Assembly: GCA_900759475.1 (NCBI GenBank)
Contig: CAAEVK010000024.1
Location: 1-18,476 of the forward strand
Direction: 5' to 3'
DNA: 18,476 nucleotides
From: Clostridia bacterium
Lineage (GTDB): Bacteria; Bacillota; Clostridia; TANB77; CAG-508
The notes under the pieces are model-generated. The model ran no database searches, had not been told where the DNA came from, and worked only from the letters and a program-made list of their open reading frames with translations. The position numbers and the translations under genes are program-made. Shown here one piece after another: positions 7,481 to 16,121 of this stretch. Within the stretch, counting starts at the first letter, position 1. The number at the start of each line of letters is the position of its first letter.

Positions 7481-8245
7481 ATGGAAGTAATTATTAGAAA
7501 TAAAAGAATAAATTATGAAGTATCTGGGCAAGGAAAACCAGTTGTTTTATTACATGGTTGGTTAGCTAATTTAGAAACAATGAAGCCATTAGCTAACAAT
7601 CTAAGTCAAAAGTTTAAAGTGTATAATATAGATATAATAGGTTTTGGAAAAAGTCAAATGCCAGACCAACCAATGAGTACAGACGACTATGGCAATTTTT
7701 TAAAGGATGTATTAGAAAAATTACAAATAGAAAATCCAGTTTTAATAGGTCACTCCAATGGTGGAAGAATGATTATAAATGCGGTAGGAAGAGGGATAGT
7801 AAAACCAAATAAAATTGTGCTAATTGACAGTGCAGGAATAAAACCTAAAAGAGGAATTTCCTATTATATAAAAGTATATACCTTTAAATTATGTAAAAAT
7901 ATTTTAAAAATACTACCAAAGCAAGACAAATTAAGAGAAAAAGTTTTGCAAAAGTTTGGATCACAAGATTATAAAAATTCTCCAGAGGTTTTAAGAAAAA
8001 CAATGTCTAATATTATAAATGAAGACCAAAAAAAATATCTTCCTCAAATAAAAGTACCAACATTATTAATTTGGGGAGAAAAAGACACTGCCACTCCAAT
8101 AGAGGACGCTAAAATAATGGAGAAACTAATACCAGATGCAGGATTAGTTACGTATAAAAATTCAGGACATTATTCATATTTGGAAAATTTAAATCATTGC
8201 ATCATTGTATTATTTGAATTTTTAAAGAATATCAACAAAAACTAA
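7481..8245 (+). CDS. Alpha/beta-fold hydrolase
   Basis: A 254-residue cytoplasmic hydrolase. The catalytic triad is visible: Ser92 in the nucleophile elbow GHSNGG, Asp202 in WGEKDTATP and His230 in NSGHYSYLEN. The oxyanion-hole segment LLHGWLAN is at about 24-31. A helical lid (roughly 120-170) carries many Lys residues. The ribosome binding site AGAGG lies before the ATG. It is 18 bases upstream of the MurF-like gene, so it is very likely translated from the same mRNA as the D-Ala-D-Ala pathway genes. The substrate is unknown: a cell-envelope ester or amide is an inference from position only. Confidence 0.85.
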   Translation: MEVIIRNKRINYEVSGQGKPVVLLHGWLANLETMKPLANNLSQKFKVYNIDIIGFGKSQMPDQPMSTDDYGNFLKDVLEKLQIENPVLIGHSNGGRMIINAVGRGIVKPNKIVLIDSAGIKPKRGISYYIKVYTFKLCKNILKILPKQDKLREKVLQKFGSQDYKNSPEVLRKTMSNIINEDQKKYLPQIKVPTLLIWGEKDTATPIEDAKIMEKLIPDAGLVTYKNSGHYSYLENLNHCIIVLFEFLKNINKN

Positions 8246-8263
8246 TAAAGAAAGAGTGTTAAA

Positions 8264-9832
8264 ATGGAAATAAAAATTTTGCTAATTTTATGGATACTTC
8301 TATATGGAATTTATTTTTATATAAAAACAAAAAATGGATTACATATGTTACAATTAGAAAGTTATAAAAATGAACGATATTTTAAGTGGATAAAAAATAA
8401 TCTTAAAAAAGTAATTAATTTAAAAGAAGTTTTTCTTATTGCTTTATGTGCAATTTTAATTTTTATTAATAAAGAATTTTTAGGATTAGTATTATTAAAT
8501 ATAACTTACATTATATTACTTATTTTTAGAAAAAAAGAAAAAGCCAAAAAACCATTTGTTATTACCAACAGAATAAAAAGAATGTATATTACTTATGGAA
8601 TAATTAATACTATTATAATAGGAATACTAGTTTTCGTGAATATCCCTACATTAATTGCTACATTATTTGCATTTACAATTTTGTCTTATTTCCTAGTTAT
8701 ACTTGTAAATTACATAAATTCACCAATTGAAAAAATAATACAAAAAAATTTTTACTATCGTGCAAAAATAAAATTAGATGAAATGCCAAATTTAAAGGTA
8801 ATAGGAATTACAGGAAGTTATGGAAAAACAAGCACAAAAAATATTGTAACAACAATTCTTTCACAAAAATATAATGTTTTAATGACCCCGGAAAGTTTTA
8901 ATACAACAATGGGAGTAGTAAGAACTATTAACGAAAAATTATCTCCTATGCATAATTTATTTATTTGTGAAATGGGAGCAAAACAAGTAGGAGATATTAA
9001 AGAAATTTGTGATTTAGTAAAACCAGATTATGGAATATTAACAGCAATTGGACCACAGCATTTAGAAACATTTAAGACAATTGAGAATGTAACTAAAACA
9101 AAATTAGAATTAGTAGATGCTTTACCGGAGGAAGAAGGAATAGCTTATATTAATTTTGAAGATGAAAACATTAAGAAAGCAAATATTTCTAAAAAAACAG
9201 TTAAATATGGTTTTTCAGAAGAATGTGATTATTATGCAAAAAATATAAAAATTAATCAAAGAGGTTCTAGTTTTGAGGTATGTTCTAAAAAAGGAGAAAG
9301 GTATCCTGTTACAACAAAACTATTAGGAAAACACAATATTTTAAATATTGTTGCAGGTATTGCAATTGCAAGTAATTTAGGATTAAAAAAGGAAGAAATC
9401 GCATTAGGAGTAAAGCTATTAAAGCCAGTACCACATAGATTAGAGTTAATTCAAAATGCAAATGGAAATATTATTATAGATGATGCCTATAATTCTAATA
9501 GTAGTGGTGCAAAAATGGCATTAGAAGTATTGGGAAATTTTCAAGACAAACAGAAAATATTAATTACTCCAGGAATTGTAGATTTAGGAGAATATGCAAA
9601 ACAATATAATGAATTGCTCGGAGAGCAAGTAGCGGAAGTGGCAGATTATACAATATTAGTAGGAGAAAAACAAGCACAACCAATTTTAAAAGGTCTTATG
9701 AATAAAAAATATCCAAAAGAAAAAATATTTATTGCAAAAGATTTAAAAGAAGCGTTAAATAAAATGAATGAAATTGCCGGAAATAATAGTGTTATCTTAC
9801 TAGAAAATGATTTGCCAGATAATTATATATAA
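8264..9832 (+). CDS. Membrane-anchored MurF-like Mur ligase
   Basis: Probable UDP-N-acetylmuramoyl-tripeptide:D-Ala-D-Ala ligase, the last cytoplasmic step of UDP-MurNAc-pentapeptide synthesis. At 522 residues it is longer than typical MurF (about 450). The extra N-terminal ~170 residues hold about five hydrophobic segments (roughly 3-20, 55-70, 71-88, 107-126, 128-150). The Mur-ligase part follows, with P-loop GITGSYGKTST (181-191), MGAKQVGDI, the GPQHLETF motif, and the C-terminal DDAYNSNSSG motif typical of MurF. The next gene is Ddl, which makes its D-Ala-D-Ala substrate; this supports MurF over MurT or other Mur ligases. Several CGG strings occur here (for example CTC-GGA near 9616) but none is in frame, and the gene is unbroken. 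Confidence 0.85.
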   Translation: MEIKILLILWILLYGIYFYIKTKNGLHMLQLESYKNERYFKWIKNNLKKVINLKEVFLIALCAILIFINKEFLGLVLLNITYIILLIFRKKEKAKKPFVITNRIKRMYITYGIINTIIIGILVFVNIPTLIATLFAFTILSYFLVILVNYINSPIEKIIQKNFYYRAKIKLDEMPNLKVIGITGSYGKTSTKNIVTTILSQKYNVLMTPESFNTTMGVVRTINEKLSPMHNLFICEMGAKQVGDIKEICDLVKPDYGILTAIGPQHLETFKTIENVTKTKLELVDALPEEEGIAYINFEDENIKKANISKKTVKYGFSEECDYYAKNIKINQRGSSFEVCSKKGERYPVTTKLLGKHNILNIVAGIAIASNLGLKKEEIALGVKLLKPVPHRLELIQNANGNIIIDDAYNSNSSGAKMALEVLGNFQDKQKILITPGIVDLGEYAKQYNELLGEQVAEVADYTILVGEKQAQPILKGLMNKKYPKEKIFIAKDLKEALNKMNEIAGNNSVILLENDLPDNYI

Positions 9833-9921
9833 TAAATAAGAATATGGAATGTAAAAACTTTAATTTTAGAAGCGATTTTGGATAGACTAAAAAGAAAAAT
9901 AAAAATGAGGAGGAAAATGGT

Positions 9922-11100
9922 ATGAAAATTAAATTAGGTGTGTTTTTTGGGGGAAAATCAGTAGAACATGAAATTGCTGTTATAACAGCAAATCAAGCTT
10001 ATGCAAGTATTGACAAAGAAAAGTATGAAATAGTGCCAATTTATATTACAAAACAAGGAACAATGTATACAGGAGAAAACTTATTTGACTTAACAGAGTA
10101 TAAAGACATGAAGAAACTAATAGAAAAATGTACACAAGTAACATTAATTCGTGATGGAGAAAAAGTAAAAATGCTCCAATATCCTGTAAAAAAATGGGGA
10201 GAAAATGTAATTAATACCATTGACATTGCTTTTCCAATTATGCATGGTACTAATGGAGAAGATGGAACAATACAAGGTTATATTGAATTATTAGGACTAC
10301 CATATATAGGTTGTGACATTTTAGCATCTAGTATTGGAATGGATAAAATTATAATGAAAAAAGTTTTAGCAGAATCTGGGTTACCAGTAGTAAAATATGT
10401 TAATTTCTATTCTATGGAATATGTAAAAGAGGAAGAAAAATATTTAAATAAAATCGAAGAAAAACTAACATATCCGGTTATTGTAAAACCAGGAAATTTA
10501 GGCTCAAGTGTAGGAATCAAAAAAGCAGATAATAGAGAAAAATTAATAGAAGCAATAGAATTAGCCATTCAATTTTCAGATAGAATTATTGTTGAAAATG
10601 CAGTAACAAAATTAAAAGAAATTAATTGTTCTGTAATAGGAGATGTAATTGATTGTACTGCTTCTGTATGTGAAGAGCCAATTAGTTCAGATGAAATATT
10701 AAGTTATGCAGATAAATATGTTGGAGGAAATAAAACAAAAGGTGTTTCTGCGCATGGACAAAAAGCAATGGCAGCATCTAAAAAGAAATTACCAGCAGAT
10801 TTAACAGAAGAAAAAAGAAAAGAAGTAGAAGAACTTGCAAAAGAAACATTTAAAGTACTTGGTGCAAATGGGGTATCAAGAATTGATTTTTTGATAGATG
10901 AAGAAACAGATAAAGTATATGTAAATGAAATTAATACAATCCCAGGAGCATTATCTTATTATTTATGGGAGGCAACGGGAAAAACATTTACACAAGAAAT
11001 CGATGAACTTGTTGAATTAGCATTGAAAAGAGAAAGAGAAAGAAAAAATAGAATATATTCTTATGACCAAAATATTTTATCATTAACAGGAAAAAAATAA
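9922..11100 (+). CDS. ddl: D-alanine--D-alanine ligase
   Basis: ATP-grasp enzyme that joins two D-alanines for peptidoglycan. The 392-residue protein starts at 9922; the nearby ATG at 9917 stops after two codons. Visible motifs are GGKSVEHE (residues 10-17), MHGTNGEDGTIQG, the ATP-binding VKPGNLGSSVGI, and NEINTIPGALSYYLWE with the Mg-binding Glu and Asn. It is somewhat longer than E. coli Ddl because of an insertion around YADKYVGGNKTKGVSAHGQ and a C-terminal tail. The LSYYLW variant after the metal motif is usual in Clostridia relatives. Its substrate-coupled partner MurF is directly upstream (gap 89 bases) and YqeK directly downstream. Confidence 0.93.
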   Translation: MKIKLGVFFGGKSVEHEIAVITANQAYASIDKEKYEIVPIYITKQGTMYTGENLFDLTEYKDMKKLIEKCTQVTLIRDGEKVKMLQYPVKKWGENVINTIDIAFPIMHGTNGEDGTIQGYIELLGLPYIGCDILASSIGMDKIIMKKVLAESGLPVVKYVNFYSMEYVKEEEKYLNKIEEKLTYPVIVKPGNLGSSVGIKKADNREKLIEAIELAIQFSDRIIVENAVTKLKEINCSVIGDVIDCTASVCEEPISSDEILSYADKYVGGNKTKGVSAHGQKAMAASKKKLPADLTEEKRKEVEELAKETFKVLGANGVSRIDFLIDEETDKVYVNEINTIPGALSYYLWEATGKTFTQEIDELVELALKRERERKNRIYSYDQNILSLTGKK

Positions 11101-11130
11101 AAATAAGAAAAATACAAAGTTAGGAGAAAA

Positions 11131-11700
11131 ATGGAAGAAGAACAAATTAGAAAAATAATCAAAAGTAAATTATCAGAAGAAAGATATTATCATAGTTTGT
11201 GTGTGGCAGAACAATGTGAAATATTAGGAAATATTTATCATATTCCTATTGTAGAAGCAAGAAAAATGGCACTAGTGCATGATATGGCAAAAGAATTAAG
11301 TAAAGAAGAAAAAATACAATATGCTTTAAAAAATAACATTACAGTGAATGCTATAGAACAAGTAAAACCTAGTTTGCTCCATGGAAAAATAGCAGCAGAT
11401 ATGGCAAAAAAGGAGTTTAATTTTACAGAAGAAATGTGTAATGCAATTGCTTGTCATACAACAGGAAAAGAAAAAATGACATTACTAGACAAAATTCTTT
11501 TTGTAGCAGATGCAATAGGAAAAGATAGACAATGGCAAGGTATAGAAAACGTAAGACAATTAGCAAAGGAAAATATAAATAAAACAGTATTGTATTTGCT
11601 AGACATGACTATTAAAGAAAAGTTGGAAAGAAAAGAGCTAATTCATCCAGATAGTATATTAGCAAGAAATAGTATCATAATGATTTTAGATAAAATATAA
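11131..11700 (+). CDS. yqeK: YqeK-type HD-domain Ap4A hydrolase
   Basis: A 189-residue HD-superfamily protein. YqeK proteins hydrolyse diadenosine tetraphosphate symmetrically and so limit this stress nucleotide. Metal ligands visible are His21 (YYHSLCVAEQC), His50-Asp51 (ALVHDMAKE), a later His pair (LLHGKIAADM and ACHTTG), and Asp in LFVADAIGKDR. The N-terminal YYHSLCVAE and C-terminal HPDSILARNS are standard for the family. The TTAGGAG ribosome binding site precedes the ATG. In other Firmicutes yqeK lies with nadD and rsfS; here it ends the murF-ddl cluster instead. Confidence 0.9.
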   Translation: MEEEQIRKIIKSKLSEERYYHSLCVAEQCEILGNIYHIPIVEARKMALVHDMAKELSKEEKIQYALKNNITVNAIEQVKPSLLHGKIAADMAKKEFNFTEEMCNAIACHTTGKEKMTLLDKILFVADAIGKDRQWQGIENVRQLAKENINKTVLYLLDMTIKEKLERKELIHPDSILARNSIIMILDKI

Positions 11701-11762
11701 TCAATACTATTTTAGTTAAAGTTCAGGAATCTAACATACACATGTATATAGAAAATTAAAAT

Positions 11763-11810
11763 AAAACATTTATCATTTTTGTAATATGCAAAAATGGTGA
11801 ATGTTTTTCT
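11763..11810 (+). terminator. Terminator after yqeK
   Basis: AAAACATT-TAT-CATTTTTG (11763-11781) pairs with CAAAAATG-GTG-AATGTTTT (11789-11807), with a mismatched internal patch, followed by TTCT. The stem is A/T-rich and long. It ends the hydrolase-murF-ddl-yqeK unit. Confidence 0.75.
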
Positions 11811-12086
11811 ATTAATTGAAATTGCTATTTTGCTGTAATCTAAATGAATAAGTATAGGAAAGTTTTATTACATATTAATGCTAACATGTAAGTTATCAAC
11901 GAAAAATATTATTTTTTTATACAACAAAAAAGAAATTATGTTAAATATCTTTAAAAATCAGGAAAGATATGCTATAATCAAATACGTAAAACTAGAACAA
12001 AAGGAAAATCCTATAAAAAGAGACAAAAGCAAAGCTGAAAAAAAGAAAAGTACACGCTTATGAACGTAGAGGGGGAACAATAAAAC
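11811..12086. other. Gap before the dnaJ-like gene, no convincing gene
   Basis: Between the yqeK terminator and the dnaJ-like start I see no supported gene. A 61-codon open frame at 11878-12063 has no ribosome binding site and no recognisable motif. A TATAAT at 11973-11978, about 110 bases before the dnaJ-like start, could be a -10 box, although no good -35 lies 17 bases before it. That would give a roughly 100-base untranslated leader, whose role I cannot tell. Confidence 0.4.
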
Positions 12087-12975
12087 ATGATTTTTAAAGA
12101 CTATTATAGGATACTAGAATTAAATAATAATAAGGTAAGTCTCCATCAGATTAAAGAAAATTATAGAGAACTGGCAAAAAAATATCACCCAGATGTTAAT
12201 ATTGGAAATCCAATAGCAGAAGAAAGATTTAAAGATATTAATGAAGCGTATCGAGTACTGTCTGATGTAGCATCTAAAAGAAAATATGATAGAATGTGGA
12301 ATAATCATATTGGAAAGAAAAAGAACCAAGAAGAGACTATAAAAACGCAGGGTACAATAAAGAATGACTTTTTTCAAATGTTTTTTGGTAATTTAAAAGA
12401 GAAAGAAGAAGAAAAACCAAAATCTAAGAAAAAAATTCCTGTAAAAGGAGAAAATATAGAAACAGAAATAAATGTAACTATTGAAGAAGCATTTAAAGGA
12501 TTAGAAAAAAAGTTATCTTTACGAACAGTAAATCGGAAAAATGAAAACATTTACCATAAAAGTCCCGGCAGGGATTAGAGACGGAGAAAAAATTCGTTTA
12601 TTAGGACAAGGAAAAAAAGGAAGCAATGGAGGCAACAACGGAGATTTATTTATTAAGATAAATGTAGAGGACGATACAAGATTTAGATTAGACGGATATG
12701 ATTTAATAACAGATTTATATTTAACACCATGGGAAGCAGCACTGGGAACCAGGGTAACAATTAATGGAATAGATGAGGTAGTTGCATTATTTGTACCACC
12801 AGGAATTCAAAGTGGCGAAAAAGTAAGAATTGCTAAAAAAGGATACAAGGATGGTAAAGGTAGTAGGGGAGATTTAGTAACAGAAGTAAAAATATTGGTT
12901 CCTAAAAATTTAACAGAAAAGGAACGAAGTTTATTTGAACAATTAGGACAAGTTTCTAAGTTCAAAGCGAGATAA
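12087..12975 (+). CDS. DnaJ/CbpA-like co-chaperone, with +1 frameshift at CGG (12534)
   Basis: J-domain protein that would deliver clients to DnaK and stimulate its ATPase. The N-terminal J-domain (about 4-70) has the essential HPD at 34-36, then comes a Lys/Glu-rich linker (about 75-125) and DnaJ C-terminal domains I and II. The Cys-rich zinc finger of canonical DnaJ is absent, so it is CbpA-like. The start at 12087 follows GAGGGGG. The zero frame reads AAT CGG AAA at 12534 and would stop 12 codons past the CGG, within the C-terminal domain. Skipping the C gives TVNGKMKTFTIKVPAGIRDG, exactly the expected strand and VPAGIRDG motif, and a 295-residue protein. An ATG at 12541 in the restored frame has no ribosome binding site, so a separate second gene is unlikely. 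Confidence 0.9.
12534..12537 (+). other. In-frame CGG +1 frameshift site in the dnaJ-like gene
   Basis: AAT-CGG-A; skipping the C gives AAT-GGA (Asn149-Gly150). The preceding codon is the same as at sleB site 1 (AAT), while other sites have GTT, GGT, GTA, GGA, AGT or TCA, so no single preceding codon is needed. Confidence 0.85.
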
Positions 12976-13033
12976 TTATAATATTTATCTAAAGTATAAT
13001 GTTATAGAATGTTAACATAAAAAACAAAAAATA

Positions 13034-13062
13034 TTGACAAGGAAAGGGAAAAATTGTATAAT
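13034..13062 (+). promoter_or_regulatory. Perfect sigma-A promoter of the coupling-ATPase operon
   Basis: TTGACA (13034-13039) and TATAAT (13057-13062) are both exact consensus hexamers, 17 bases apart. This is the strongest promoter in the window. A palindrome overlaps its downstream edge and presumed start site. Confidence 0.9.
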
Positions 13063-13084
13063 TATGTATAGTAGTTATACATAA
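13062..13084. promoter_or_regulatory. Operator-like palindrome at the transcription start
   Basis: TTATGTATA (13062-13070) and TATACATAA (13076-13084) form a perfect 9-bp inverted repeat around GTAGT. It begins at the last base of the -10 box and covers positions about +1 to +15, the classic place for a repressor operator. As RNA it could also form a 5'-end hairpin. No regulator gene is next to it in the window. Confidence 0.65.
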
Positions 13085-13131
13085 GACAAAATAAATTGCA
13101 CCAAAAAATAAAGCAAAGGGGTGTTTAAAAA

Positions 13132-13671
13132 ATGAGTGAAAACTTACAAGGAAAACATTTTAGCATTACAGATCCAAAAGATGTAAGTACAGTAATATAC
13201 CAAATAAACAAAACAGAAAAAGAATTTTTAAAGGATTCTCCTAAATATACAGTAGAGAGATTAGATTATACAGAAGAATTTGTTGGAGAAAATAAAAGAA
13301 AAACTTTTTTTGTGGACGAGCCACAACCAGGTGGAAATCAGCTTGTTATTTTTTCTTTTGGGAAAGAAAAAGTAGTAGTAAATATGGGAATATTAGAAGA
13401 AGAACAAGTGCGTATATCTAAAAGACCTGTTCCTATGAAATTTCAAACATTATATAATGAAAAAGAAACAGAGTATAAAGAGTTTACTTATACACCAAAT
13501 TTAAAAAGACCGATTTCAATTATAGATCCAGAAACAACAGAAGAAATAAAGCCAACATTATATTTTGATGAAAAAACAAATGAAGTAAAGGGAAAATGTA
13601 AATTAAAACCATATAAAAGTTATTTTGCTTTTGAAATAAGAGAAGGCAATACAGATTTGAAAGGGGAATAA
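13132..13671 (+). CDS. Unrecognised 179-residue protein upstream of coupling ATPase
   Basis: I do not recognise a family. The ribosome binding site is AAAGGGGTG. The protein is highly charged (many Lys and Glu), with no signal peptide, membrane segment or cysteine motif, and is presumably cytoplasmic. The middle (about 60-100, FFVDEPQPGGNQLVIFSFGKE) looks like alternating beta strands; the C-terminal part contains SIIDPETTEEIKPTLYFDE. It is the first gene behind the perfect promoter and is followed after five bases by a second small gene and then the VirD4-like ATPase. An accessory role for that ATPase is inference from gene order only. Confidence 0.75.
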   Translation: MSENLQGKHFSITDPKDVSTVIYQINKTEKEFLKDSPKYTVERLDYTEEFVGENKRKTFFVDEPQPGGNQLVIFSFGKEKVVVNMGILEEEQVRISKRPVPMKFQTLYNEKETEYKEFTYTPNLKRPISIIDPETTEEIKPTLYFDEKTNEVKGKCKLKPYKSYFAFEIREGNTDLKGE

Positions 13672-13676
13672 AATAT

Positions 13677-13922
13677 ATGAGTGAGCATACTATGAAGAAC
13701 CATCAAGAACCGATAGATCTTTGTTTTGGAATGATGAACTGTGACGAAAAAGGAAATATTGGAATACCACCCAAATATTCTTATAAAATTAGTTTCCAAG
13801 GAAAAGATTGTATGGTTATTCCATTAGAAGGAGTAAAATTAAAAAGCAAACCTAAATCAGAAAGAAATACTCCAACAAGAAAGGCAACAATTAAGAAAGA
13901 AAATGACGATATGCAACACTAA
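13677..13922 (+). CDS. Unrecognised 81-residue protein
   Basis: Small protein with no family I can name. The central part (about 15-56: LCFGMMNCDEKGNIGIPPKY, then YKISFQGKDCMVIPLEGVKL) could fold as a short beta domain; the C-terminal 25 residues are very basic (KSKPKSERNTPTRKATIKKE) and could bind nucleic acid. The start ATG at 13677 is 5 bases past the previous stop, preceded by AAAGGGGAA inside the upstream gene's end, consistent with translational coupling. The coupling ATPase follows. Confidence 0.7.
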   Translation: MSEHTMKNHQEPIDLCFGMMNCDEKGNIGIPPKYSYKISFQGKDCMVIPLEGVKLKSKPKSERNTPTRKATIKKENDDMQH

Positions 13923-13948
13923 ACCAATGAAAAAAGGTGGAAAAACAG

Positions 13949-16011
13949 ATGATAGATAAAATAAAAAGAGCAATTAAAAAATCAAAAGGAAAAATAATTG
14001 TTATTTTAATACTATGGTTGATTTTAGCCATAGTATTTGTTGCGCCTATAGCAATATCTTTACATGATGCAGGAGAAGCAAAAAAAGCAGAAATGTTTAA
14101 TGTATTTTTTGAAAGAATTGGAGAAACAATTGTTAATCCACTTAATAGTATAGGACTTGTTTTTTCTGCTACTTATATAACAAGTTTTTTAGATTGGCTA
14201 TGGAAATTTTCATTAGTGTATTTAATTTTTGCTATTGTAGGAATTTCAAAAGCAATGCCAAAACATGAATATGACGATATTGAACATGGTTCCAGTGATT
14301 GGTGCGAAAATGGAGAAGAATATAAAACATTAAGTAGAAATAAAGGAATTATTCTAGCAGAAAAAATATATTTACCCGTAGACAAAAGAGGAAATGTAAA
14401 CGTATTGGTAGTTGGACGGTTCTGGTAGTCGGAAAATCTGCATCATATGTTATTCCAAATGCTTATCAACTATTAGGTTCTTATGTATTTACAGACCCTA
14501 AAGGAGAACTTTACGACAAAACAGCAGGATATTTTAAGCAAAAGGGTTATGACATCAAAGTATTAAATTTAGTTAAACCACAAAATAGTGATGGTTATAA
14601 TCCATTAATGCATATTTCTAGTGAAATTGATGTAGACGTTATTGCCAATACTATTGTAAAGGGTCAATCAGATATGCAAAATAAGTCAGACCCTTATTGG
14701 GACGATATGGCAGAGATGTTATTAAAAGCATTAATTTACTATTTAATGGCAACAAGACCAGAAGAAGAGCAAAATTTAGCAAGTTGTGCAGAACTAGTAA
14801 GAGCTGCTAATAGTAATACGGGAGACAACTTATTAACGAACTTAATGAATCAATTGCCATATGACCATCCTGCTAGAATGAATTATAAATCAATTGAAAT
14901 TGCACCAGAAAAAACATATGGATCTATTTTAAGTTCTTTACAATCAAAATTAGGTAAATTTGACTCAAAAGAAATTGCAGAATTAACCTCAACAGATACT
15001 ATTAATTTTGAAGATATTGGTAGCAAAAAAACGGTTGTATATGTAATCTCTTCTGATACACATACCGCTTACGATTTCTTGCTTACTATATTCTTTGCAC
15101 AAATGATACAACAATTATATGATTTTGCAGATAATAATGGTGGTAGTTTACCAATACAAACCTTCTTTATATTAGATGAGTTTGCTAATATTGGTCATAT
15201 ACCAGATTTTGATAAAAAAATATCAACTAGTAGAAGTAGAAAAATATCTTTTAGTGTTATTTTACAGAATTTGGACCAATTAGAAGCGGTATATAAAGAT
15301 ACACATGAAACCATATTAGGTAACTGTGATACACACCTTTTCTTAGGAAGTAATTCTCAGAAAACAGTAGAATATTTTTCAAAAGCTTTGGGAGAAAAAA
15401 CAATTACTAGAGATAGTATTTCTATTAATAGGGATAAAAACAATTGGAAACAAGGCAAAAGTGAATCAGATCAAATTATGGCAAGGGCACTCCTTACACC
15501 AGACGAATTAAGAAGATTGGATAATGATACTTGTATTATTTATGAAAAGGGATTAAAACCAATTAAGGCAAGAAAATTTTATTATTTTGAGAACTCAACT
15601 GTAAAATTAGCCCATGCATATCCTGCAGATCATAATGATGTAGAAATAAAAAGAGGAACATGGAGAAAATATAATCCATACAATCCTTATGAAGAGGAAA
15701 ATGATAAAAAAGAAGATACAAAAATAGAATCATTAGATGACTTGTTTTTAGAAGATGATCAAATTATTTCAAAACCAGACAAAAAAATAGAAGCACCAAT
15801 GTTGCCACAAGAAGAAACCGTAGTAAAAAAAGAAACACAACAGGCAGAAGAACCATTATCAAAAGATATTCAAAAACAATTAGAAGAAAAATTTGATGAG
15901 CTGTTTGGAGAAATAGAAGAGGATAATATAGGAACAGAAAATAATAATTCACAAAAAAATAATCAAAATAATTCTACAGACGATGATGCATTTTCGGATA
16001 TATTAAACTAA
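13949..16011 (+). CDS. VirD4/TraG-family coupling ATPase, with two +1 frameshifts at CGG (14417, 14430)
   Basis: Type IV coupling protein: a membrane-bound hexameric ATPase that brings DNA-protein substrates to a type IV secretion channel. ATG 13949 is chosen because AAGGTGG (13934-13940) lies eight bases before it. Hydrophobic segments are at about 14-37, 60-75 and 80-97. The Walker A region is broken in the zero frame (GTT GGA CGG TTC TGG TAG). Skipping the C at 14417 and the C at 14430 gives VVGGSGSGKSAS (Gly156-Ser163), a perfect P-loop followed by FTDPKGELYDK. Walker B is FFILDEFAN (about 405-412), then the VirD4-type SRSRKISFSVILQNLDQL. The tail is acidic and Asn-rich. In total 686 residues. 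No relaxase or other secretion-channel gene is in the window, so it may be an orphan or the edge of an integrated element. Confidence 0.9.
14417..14420 (+). other. In-frame CGG +1 frameshift site 1 in the coupling ATPase
   Basis: GGA-CGG-T, the only site followed by T. Skipping the C gives GGA-GGT (Gly156-Gly157) at the start of Walker A. The zero frame would stop at TAG two codons after the CGG. Confidence 0.87.
14430..14433 (+). other. In-frame CGG +1 frameshift site 2 in the coupling ATPase
   Basis: Only four codons after site 1, AGT-CGG-A. Skipping the C gives AGT-GGA-AAA, placing Gly161 before the catalytic Lys162 of Walker A. Confidence 0.87.
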
Positions 16012-16034
16012 ATAATTAAAAGACCAATAAGTAT

Positions 16035-16121
16035 AGTATGAAGTTAATTCTAATTTGTTAAGCATTATACAATAAGCAAAAGCATTTTGTATAATACAGA
16101 ATAAAACTTCATACTTTTTTG
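16035..16121 (+). terminator. Nested hairpin and terminator after the coupling ATPase
   Basis: AGTATGAAGTT (16035-16045) pairs perfectly with AACTTCATACT (16105-16115), followed by a T-run. Enclosed within it is a second stem, ATTATACAA with TTGTATAAT (about 16064-16094). The outer stem plus T-run makes a terminator. The nested arrangement is larger than needed for termination alone and may be a structured RNA. Confidence 0.7.

Noticed and set aside
11878..12063. A 61-codon open frame before the dnaJ-like gene
   Set aside because: It has no ribosome binding site or recognisable motif, and it overlaps a likely promoter and leader region.
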